Origin: Mycobacterium europaeum | GTDB taxonomy: Bacteria > Actinomycetota > Actinomycetes > Mycobacteriales > Mycobacteriaceae | Assembly (NCBI RefSeq): GCF_002102155.1 | Contig: NZ_LQOU01000035.1 | Span: 62,001-126,000, forward strand | Direction of reading: 5' to 3' | Length of the DNA: 64,000 nt | Shown here: one piece after another, positions 58,837 through 64,000 of the stretch | Layout of the letters: the number at the start of each line of letters is the position of its first letter | How positions within the stretch are numbered: position 1 is the first letter of the stretch | Notes under the pieces: generated by a model | What the model was told of the DNA's origin: nothing | Databases searched by the model: none | What the model saw: only the letters and a program-made list of their open reading frames with translations | Translations under genes and position numbers: made by a program

Positions 58837-59362
58837 CTAAGACTGTTGGGATTCCGGCGATTCTGCCAGTACCCGATACACGGTGGCGCGACTGACGCCC
58901 AGTGTCGACGCGATGATGCCCGCCGACTCGCCGCTCGCGTGCATTCGTTGCGCCAGAGCAATCTTCGACTGATCCAATGCCTTTGGACGTCCAATGGACT
59001 GCCCGCGCGCCCGACGCGCCTCCCGCGAAGCTGCCCGCCGTTCCCGGCCCAATTCCAATTCCAGTTCCGCGAGGCTAGCCAGAACACCTGCCACCATCCG
59101 GCCCGCCGCGTTCGAGGTGTCGATCCCTTCCCGCAAAGACCGCAGCACGATGCCGCGCTCGCCCAGTTCCCGAATGGTCGTCATAACCTCTGCGGCATTG
59201 CGGCCCAAGCGGTCGATGCCGACGACGACGATGGCGTCGCCTTCGCGGGCGTAGTCCAGCAGCGCCGCAAGGCCGGGGCGCTCTTCCCTCGTAGAGGTAC
59301 CTGACAGCTTGTCGCTGTAGACGCGCCCTCCTGACGCTGCTATCCGATCGATGCGGACTGCA
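58837..59362 (-). pseudogene. Serine recombinase (resolvase), N-terminally truncated
   Basis: About 175 residues of a Tn3-type resolvase: RVYSDKLSGTSTREERPGLA, AIVVVGIDRLGRNAAEVMTT (catalytic-core Arg residues), MVAGVLASLAELELELGRER, and a C-terminal HTH (GESAGIIASTLGVSRATVYR). The first ~30 residues with the catalytic serine (normally in xYARVSTxxQ) are absent. The open frame continues only through antisense of the integrase. Without the serine it cannot recombine DNA. Confidence 0.8.
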
Positions 59363-59374
59363 CACGGCGCGACA

Positions 59375-60109
59375 ATGGCACGACAAGCCAAGACCATCCT
59401 CAGGGGCGCTCTGCAACTCGCGGTGATGGCCAGCGTGCTCAGCGCCAACCCGGTACGCGATGTCCAGCCAATCCGGTCGAAGGCGCAGCCGAAGGGAGCG
59501 ACCGCCCTAACCGGCGACCAATTAAGGAGGCTGTTGAGCGAGCTACGAGCCTCCGAGTATTGCCGGGAACGTGACCTTGTCGACCCGATCACGGTGTTCA
59601 TCACAACGGGCTTACGACCCAGCGAGTTGTTCGGGCTGCGGTGGGCTGATTTCGACCCCGAGGATGGGACGGTCACGGTCGCCGGAGTTGTGATCCGAGT
59701 ACCGGGCGAGGGGATGCAATGGAAAGACGCGCCCAAGACAACCGCCGGTGCGCGGACCATCAAGCTGCCCGCGTTCGCCATCGACACGCTGACCGCCCGT
59801 CGATCGCGACCGTACCTGGGCGAGCAGACGATGATCTTCCCGTCGACCGCCGGGACCTGGCGCGACCCGAACAACTTCCGCAAGCAATGGCGTCAGGTCC
59901 GAGATGATCTCGGCGTCCCAGACGCCAAGCCGTACAGCTTCCGCAAGGCGGTAGCGACCCTGATCGACGACGAAGGACTCTCGCCTCGGATTGGAGCCGA
60001 CCAGCTTGGCCATGCCAAGGTGTCGATGACCCAGGACCGGTATATGAGCCGTGGCCGGATGCACACCGAGGTCGCAGAGCTGCTCGACCGCACCATAAGC
60101 GATGAATAA
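59375..60109 (+). pseudogene. Tyrosine integrase, N-terminally truncated
   Basis: About 244 residues covering the end of the core-binding domain (AKTILRGALQLAVMASVLSA) and the catalytic domain: R in TTGLRPSELFGLRW, LGHAKVSMTQDRY with the final His and nucleophile Tyr. The usual HxxR motif reads YSFRK, so His is replaced by Tyr. The arm-binding and much of the core-binding domain (about 150 residues) is missing. It lies 43 bp from the tRNA-Met 3' end, the expected place for the island integrase. Confidence 0.85.
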
Positions 60110-60152
60110 ACGATGGACCTTGGCGAGACTGGCCGAAAAATAGCCTCTGACG

Positions 60153-60226
60153 TGGGGCGGGCGGGGCTCGAACCCGCGACCAACGGATTATGAGTCCGCG
60201 GCTCTAACCAACTGAGCTACCGCCCC
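60153..60226 (-). tRNA. tRNA-Met (CAU)
   Basis: 74 nt, read on the minus strand. The acceptor stem is GGGGCGG/CCGCCCC with discriminator A; the D-arm, anticodon stem with loop CTCATAA (anticodon CAT), T-arm with TTCGAGC loop and a TGGTC variable loop all fold. CCA is not encoded. Elongator Met is most likely; a lysidine-type Ile tRNA with the same anticodon is the alternative. Its 3' half is the island attachment site. Confidence 0.93.
60154..60192 (-). repeat. attR: island attachment repeat within tRNA-Met
   Basis: An exact 39-bp copy of 40221-40259, from the anticodon to the 3' acceptor strand. Integration restored the complete tRNA at this end. Confidence 0.88.
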
Positions 60227-60462
60227 TTTTACCAACCAGCTGCGGATGCGCTCTCCACCGTAACGGAACCCGCGGATGCGTACCGCAGCGCTTCCGATGG
60301 CCACACCGAGCGGGCGCCAGTCGCGGGTCCCACACGGCTCTGCACAACTGTGACATTAGTGCCCGCACTGTTCACGAGCGATGCGGTGGCGCGCGGGCTA
60401 AGTTGTCGACGGGTAACGAGGACGAGCAACTCCCAACCACCTTGCTGCTGATAGGAGTCGTT

Positions 60463-61716
60463 GTGAGCTGGCAGCAAATCCAACCGTTCCTCGTGGCGCT
60501 GGCCATCGGCTTGCTGCTCGGGTTGGAGCGCGAACGCGGTCACAGCCGCAAGCTCCCCGCCGGGTCGCGTTCGTTCGCGCTCCTGTCACTGGTGGGGGCT
60601 ATCGCCGCGAGCTTCAATCAGTGGACCGTGCTGGGCGGTCTCGTCGGGATCGGGGCGCTACTGGGCCTGGCCTACTTTCGCACCAGCACCAAAGACCCGG
60701 GAACCACGACACTGTTCGCTGCGGTCGTCGCCTACCTGCTCGGTGCGGTCGCTTACACCCGCCCGACGGTTGCCGTGGCCCTCGCCGTGGTGGTGGCCGG
60801 ACTGCTGGTGTCGAAGAGCCGCCTCCATCGCTTCGCCCGCGAAATCGTCAGCGATGTCGAACTAGAGGACGCCATCAAGTTCTTCGTCGTGGCATTCGTG
60901 ATTCTGCCGCTGCTGCCCAACCGCCCGCTCGGACCCTTCGGCGTGCTGAATCCGGAGAAGGTGTGGCTGCTGGTGGTGCTGCTCACCGGTATCGGCTGGG
61001 TCGGCTATATCGGCGTTCGAGCGCTCGGGCCCGAACGCGGCCTGCTCGTCACCGGTTTGGCCGGCGGGTTCGTCTCGGCCACCGCGACAACCGCGTCGAT
61101 GGGCCGGCTCGGCCGGACCGCCCCGTGCTTGCGTGCGCCGTTGGCCAGCGCCCTGTTGGCCAGTCTCGCCACCTTCGTGCAACTGCTCGTCGTGATCGGG
61201 CTCGTCGACGTCGAGGTGCTGCGCCGCCTGTGGCCTCCGGTGGTCGCCTCGGCGCTCGTCCTCATCGGTGTCGCCGCGTTCGTCTACCGGGGCGGCACCC
61301 GGGTCCAGCAGCCGAACGCCGCGCAGGACGACCCCGCAGAAACCAGGGAAACCCGGCCGTTCACCCTGCGGCCCGCCCTCGTCCTGGCCGCGGTGCTGAC
61401 CTTCGCGCTGCTCGTCGGCCGGTGGGGCGCCGAGGCGCTCGGCCCGCAGGGGCTGGTGCTGGCCACCTTCGCCGCGGGTCTCGCCGACGCTCACGCCGGC
61501 GCGGTCGCCGCCGCCAGCCTGGCGGCCAAGGGTGACGTCACCGTCGACACGGCTCTGGTCGCCATCGCCGCCGCACTCGGCTCCAACCTGCTCGTCAAGA
61601 TGGTGCTGGCCTTCACCGCGGGCGGGCGCCGCTTCGGGCTTGGGTTCCTCGCCGCCACGGCCGCGGCGGCCCTGGTGTTCGGTGTCGCGCTGACCGTGAC
61701 CGTGACCGCGGTATGA
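60463..61716 (+). CDS. MgtC/SapB-DUF4010 family membrane protein
   Basis: A 417-residue membrane protein with about 12 helices. The N-terminal MgtC-like part has FLVALAIGLLLGLERERGHS, RSFALLSLVGAIAA and LLGLAYFRTSTKDPGTTTLF. The DUF4010 part has ALGPERGLLVTGLAGGFVSA, TATTASMG and ATFAAGLADAHAGAVAAASL. MgtC proteins act in low-Mg2+ adaptation; the DUF4010 fusion is of unknown role. The GTG at 60463 follows AGGAG with 5-base spacing. First gene right of the island. Confidence 0.85.
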   Translation: MSWQQIQPFLVALAIGLLLGLERERGHSRKLPAGSRSFALLSLVGAIAASFNQWTVLGGLVGIGALLGLAYFRTSTKDPGTTTLFAAVVAYLLGAVAYTRPTVAVALAVVVAGLLVSKSRLHRFAREIVSDVELEDAIKFFVVAFVILPLLPNRPLGPFGVLNPEKVWLLVVLLTGIGWVGYIGVRALGPERGLLVTGLAGGFVSATATTASMGRLGRTAPCLRAPLASALLASLATFVQLLVVIGLVDVEVLRRLWPPVVASALVLIGVAAFVYRGGTRVQQPNAAQDDPAETRETRPFTLRPALVLAAVLTFALLVGRWGAEALGPQGLVLATFAAGLADAHAGAVAAASLAAKGDVTVDTALVAIAAALGSNLLVKMVLAFTAGGRRFGLGFLAATAAAALVFGVALTVTVTAV

Positions 61717-61750
61717 GCCCGACCGGCTACCCCCTAGGCGGAGCCGAGCC

Positions 61751-62176
61751 CTACATGGGTGCGGGCTGCCCGGGAACCTGCCCCGCGGCCTGATCCTTGA
61801 GCCGGGGGATCAAGTCCGGCGCGTAGACGTAGATCGCCGACTCGACCTCCCACTCGGCCTGGGCCTGGTTCATCGGCGTGGTCCTGGTGATCATGTTCAC
61901 CAGCTCCTGCGCCTCGCCAAACGGGTTCGGGTTCGCCCGAACCTGACCGGCGAACCACCGCCCCTCAGCGGCCTCGCTGCAATCGCTGGAATCGGCGTTG
62001 TGGACCAACTTGTTCTGTGCCAGCAGCTTGATGTACTGGTCGTCGGCCGGGCTCAGGTCGCACGACGCCGATGCGTGCGGCGCCGACAGCACGGCACCAC
62101 CGAACATCGCGGCCCCCAGCACCACACCGGCCGCACCGACAGCCAGCACTTGCGCGCGCGATCGTGAAATCGCCAT
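61751..62176 (-). CDS. DUF732 secreted protein
   Basis: A 141-residue exported protein with signal peptide (AVGAAGVVLGAAMFGGAVLS, cleavage near ASA-SC). The DUF732 domain has DDQYIKLLAQNKLVHNADSS, GRWFAGQVRANPNPFGEAQE and ESAIYVYAPDLIPRLKDQA. Two conserved cysteines flank the start of the domain. It is a tandem paralogue of the gene at 62251-62673. DUF732 proteins are common secreted mycobacterial proteins of unknown role. Confidence 0.85.
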   Translation of the reverse strand: MAISRSRAQVLAVGAAGVVLGAAMFGGAVLSAPHASASCDLSPADDQYIKLLAQNKLVHNADSSDCSEAAEGRWFAGQVRANPNPFGEAQELVNMITRTTPMNQAQAEWEVESAIYVYAPDLIPRLKDQAAGQVPGQPAPM

Positions 62177-62250
62177 TCTCCCCAGACCCCCCGGTGCCAT
62201 CGCCTTACTTATCGGCTAGCTGACGCCGCCAGCCGAAACGACCCGACTGC

Positions 62251-62673
62251 CTATTCGGCCGGCCAGTTGAAATGCGCGGCCTGATCCTTGATCTTGGGGA
62301 TCACTTCCGGCGCATAGACGTAGATCGCCGACTCGACCTCCCACTCGGCCTGGGACTGGTTCATCGACGTGGTGTTGGTGATCATGTTGACCAGCTCTTG
62401 GGCTTCCCCAAAGGGATTGGGGTGATTCCGTACCTGGTCGGCGAACCAACGCCCCTCGGCGGCCTCGGTGCAATCGCTGGTATCGGCGTTGTGCACCATC
62501 TTGTTCTGCGCCAGCAGGTTGATGTACTGGTCGTCTTTCGGGCTCAGAGTGCAATTCGCCGAAGCCTGCGGTGCCGACAGCACGGCGCCGCCGAGCATCG
62601 AGGCCCCCAGCGCGATACCGGCAGCCCAGACCGACGACACTCGCGTGCGCGAGCGCGAACGGGTGGTTGTCAT
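62251..62673 (-). CDS. DUF732 secreted protein
   Basis: A 140-residue exported DUF732 protein, highly similar to the downstream copy throughout the mature domain (DDQYINLLAQNKMVHNADTS, GRWFADQVRNHPNPFGEAQE, ESAIYVYAPEVIPKIKDQA). The signal peptide ends near ASA-NC. The start is an ATG at 62673. The two genes are 74 bp apart on the same strand and arose by tandem duplication. The upstream spacer 62674-62958 holds no gene that I can support. Confidence 0.85.
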   Translation of the reverse strand: MTTTRSRSRTRVSSVWAAGIALGASMLGGAVLSAPQASANCTLSPKDDQYINLLAQNKMVHNADTSDCTEAAEGRWFADQVRNHPNPFGEAQELVNMITNTTSMNQSQAEWEVESAIYVYAPEVIPKIKDQAAHFNWPAE

Positions 62674-62958
62674 CTCCGGACCTCCCTCTGCGCGGGAGCG
62701 CATTGCTCTCCGACGCAAGCCAAGCTTTGGTGTGGCGACAATTAGCCGAGACTGCGATTACGGCCGCGGCCAACAGTCGCGGTCGACTGTCTCACTCAGG
62801 CAGCGCTGCCAGCTGAGATCACCGTCACGCATCGGTTTCGGTGCCGAGAGATAAATTTAGCCAGTACCAGCGGCCGGAGGGACGAACTTCTGTTTGCGCG
62901 ATCGTGTACGGATGGTTAACACTTCGTGCTTCGGGCCGGCTGAACGACCACGCGACCG

Positions 62959-63825
62959 TCAGCCGAATACGGTCTGACCATCCGCACCGAGCAGATATCG
63001 CTCCGTGCCCTGCTCGACCCGGGGCGCGTCGGCGCCCAATGCGACGGCGACTTTGTTGCTCGCATTCCGCATGATGTCGAAGGTGAGCTCCACGGCCTCG
63101 GCGTCGGAGAACCGGGAGCGCACCTCGGCGGCATCGTCGGCGGCGAGGTGCGCAGGGGTCCAAATTATCCCATCGACGTAGCGCAGCGCTGTTTTCACGC
63201 GGTCGTCGAGCAAACGCGACGACTCGAAGCGCTCGATCTCGTCGTATAGCGCCTCGGAGCCGCCGGCATCCAGCGCGGTGCTCTCCCGCAGCGACTTGCA
63301 CAGCCGGCAGTTGTGCTGAGCCGCTCCGCGCAGCCGGACCAGCTCGGAGGTGATCGGGTCGAGCGCGCGCATCCGGGCCACCGCGGGCAGGAAGTCGTTG
63401 AAGACCGGGCCCGACGGCTCGGTGGCGTGATCCCACGCGACGGTGCCGTCGACCCAGCCCAAGTACTCCGTGCCGACCCCGAGCGCTTCCAGGCCGGCCC
63501 GCACCCGTGGGACGAAATCGGCGATGTACATCTGGACCACCACGCCAAAGGCGCTGTCGCCCAGGTGCTTGATCAGCCGGGACCGCTGCTCGCCGGTGAT
63601 CGCGGAGACGTCGGCGCTGAACTGTTCGGCGAACTCGACGGCGACGACTTCGGCCTCCGACTCGGGCGCACCGGCCTCGACGGGACTGGGCAGCGGTGGC
63701 AACGACAGGGTCTGGGCGCACGTCCGCCGAACCAGCGCCGCGATGCGCGCGTCGGGCGGGGCCCCCGGAGCCAGGGCCACCAACCGCGTCAGCTGGTCCT
63801 GTCGAACCGAAACCGGAGCCGCCAT
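62959..63825 (-). CDS. Carboxymuconolactone decarboxylase / AhpD-like family protein
   Basis: A 288-residue helical protein. The AhpD/CMD core near residues 160-185 reads LDPITSELVRLRGAAQHNCR then LCKSLRES, with the CxxC pair of NCRLCKS. It is duplicated in length, with a CMD-like N-terminal half (QMYIADFVPRVRAGLEALGV). The CxxC suggests peroxidase-type thiol chemistry. A second helical repeat ends FDIMRNASNKVAVALGADAP. The substrate is unknown. Confidence 0.75.
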   Translation of the reverse strand: MAAPVSVRQDQLTRLVALAPGAPPDARIAALVRRTCAQTLSLPPLPSPVEAGAPESEAEVVAVEFAEQFSADVSAITGEQRSRLIKHLGDSAFGVVVQMYIADFVPRVRAGLEALGVGTEYLGWVDGTVAWDHATEPSGPVFNDFLPAVARMRALDPITSELVRLRGAAQHNCRLCKSLRESTALDAGGSEALYDEIERFESSRLLDDRVKTALRYVDGIIWTPAHLAADDAAEVRSRFSDAEAVELTFDIMRNASNKVAVALGADAPRVEQGTERYLLGADGQTVFG

Positions 63826-63865
63826 TCGTCACACGCTAGAGCGCGGCGGGCCCGGCGGCAATCGC

Positions 63866-64000
63866 CTATTGGGCCTGGCTGACCGACGACATGTAGAAGT
63901 CCGGTATCCGCAGCGACGGCATGGCCGCGCGGGTGGCCCAGTCGGCCCATTCCCGGGGCAGCGTCTTCTCGCTCGCCCCGGCCTCGGTGGCCCTCCGCAG
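63866..64000 (-). CDS. Unidentified protein, C-terminal fragment
   Basis: The gene enters from the right edge; only the last 44 residues are seen (LRRATEAGASEKTLPREWAD, then IPDFYMSSVSQAQ and stop). It ends 40 bp from the carboxymuconolactone-family gene on the same strand, so the two may form an operon. Nothing diagnostic is visible. Confidence 0.5.
   Translation of the reverse strand: MRRATEAGASEKTLPREWADWATRAAMPSLRIPDFYMSSVSQAQ

Larger units (their letters stand above)
40221..60192. mobile_element. tRNA-Met-integrated genomic island (about 20 kb)
   Basis: It is bounded by a 39-bp exact direct repeat. The right copy (60154-60192) is the 3' half of an intact tRNA-Met gene; the left copy (40221-40259) is a free fragment with no tRNA 5' half. 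A truncated tyrosine integrase and a truncated resolvase lie at the tRNA end, as in integrated plasmids, prophages and ICEs. Cargo is catabolic: three P450-type loci, ferredoxin, alcohol and aldehyde dehydrogenases, CoA transferases, epoxide-hydrolase-like enzyme and two TetR regulators. No conjugation, replication or phage structural genes were seen, so it is a degraded or non-autonomous element. Confidence 0.85.

Noticed and set aside
59363..59883. Continuation of the resolvase frame upstream of 59362
   Set aside because: This part is antisense to the integrase catalytic domain and shows no resolvase similarity.

Overview
The window is high-G+C actinobacterial DNA and looks like a slow-growing Mycobacterium, perhaps of the M. 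avium complex. Signs of this are the many F420-type (LLM) oxidoreductases, mycothiol-type DinB enzymes, TIGR00027 methyltransferases, DUF732 and hemophore-like secreted proteins, PknH-sensor lipoproteins and several P450s. From memory of M. tuberculosis, the aminotransferase, DUF2652 protein, haloalkane dehalogenase and htpG resemble the Rv2294-Rv2299c neighbourhood. The genus is inferred, not tested.

Left chromosomal part (1-40220). A TetR gene runs off the left edge and diverges from an AveC-like membrane gene. Two LLM monooxygenases and two DapB-like dehydrogenases follow, then a C-S lyase, a DUF2652 protein, haloalkane dehalogenase and a CysQ-like phosphatase. Next come a thiolase, a mycofactocin-type alcohol dehydrogenase, transporters (DMT; MgtE-N/CBS plus an Nramp-like protein), lipoproteins, htpG, an acyl-CoA synthetase/thioesterase pair and a VIT1-like transporter. 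Glycine/proline-rich secreted proteins, two methyltransferases, a SpoIIE/STAS partner-switching pair, an S51-type protein, a hemophore-like protein and an atypical P450 complete this part.

Genomic island (about 40221-60192). A 39-bp sequence identical to the 3' half of the intact tRNA-Met(CAU) gene at 60153-60226 recurs at 40221-40259. A 5'-truncated tyrosine integrase lies beside the tRNA. This is the classic layout of an element inserted at a tRNA 3' end. Both recombinases (integrase and serine resolvase) have lost their N-termini head to head, so the island looks fixed.

The core of the island is a catabolic cluster in two arms either side of a TetR gene (50484). The minus arm encodes P450, amidohydrolase, aldehyde dehydrogenase and CoA transferase, with a second P450 beyond them. 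The plus arm encodes a fused double CoA transferase, a 3Fe-4S ferredoxin, a mycofactocin-type alcohol dehydrogenase, a limonene-epoxide-hydrolase-like enzyme, a methyltransferase and a deazaflavin-dependent reductase. Both arms start from promoters whose -35 regions carry the same 20-bp element (17/20 identical), with an inverted AGT-N3-ACT core that is probably the TetR operator. An EXPERA (emopamil-binding)-like membrane protein diverges from a second TetR. Together these suggest P450 hydroxylation, oxidation of alcohol to aldehyde to acid, and CoA activation of a cyclic or terpenoid/sterol-like compound. The substrate is not known.

Right chromosomal part (60227-64000). It holds a MgtC/DUF4010 membrane protein, two tandem DUF732 secreted proteins, a carboxymuconolactone-decarboxylase-family protein and the end of an unidentified gene.
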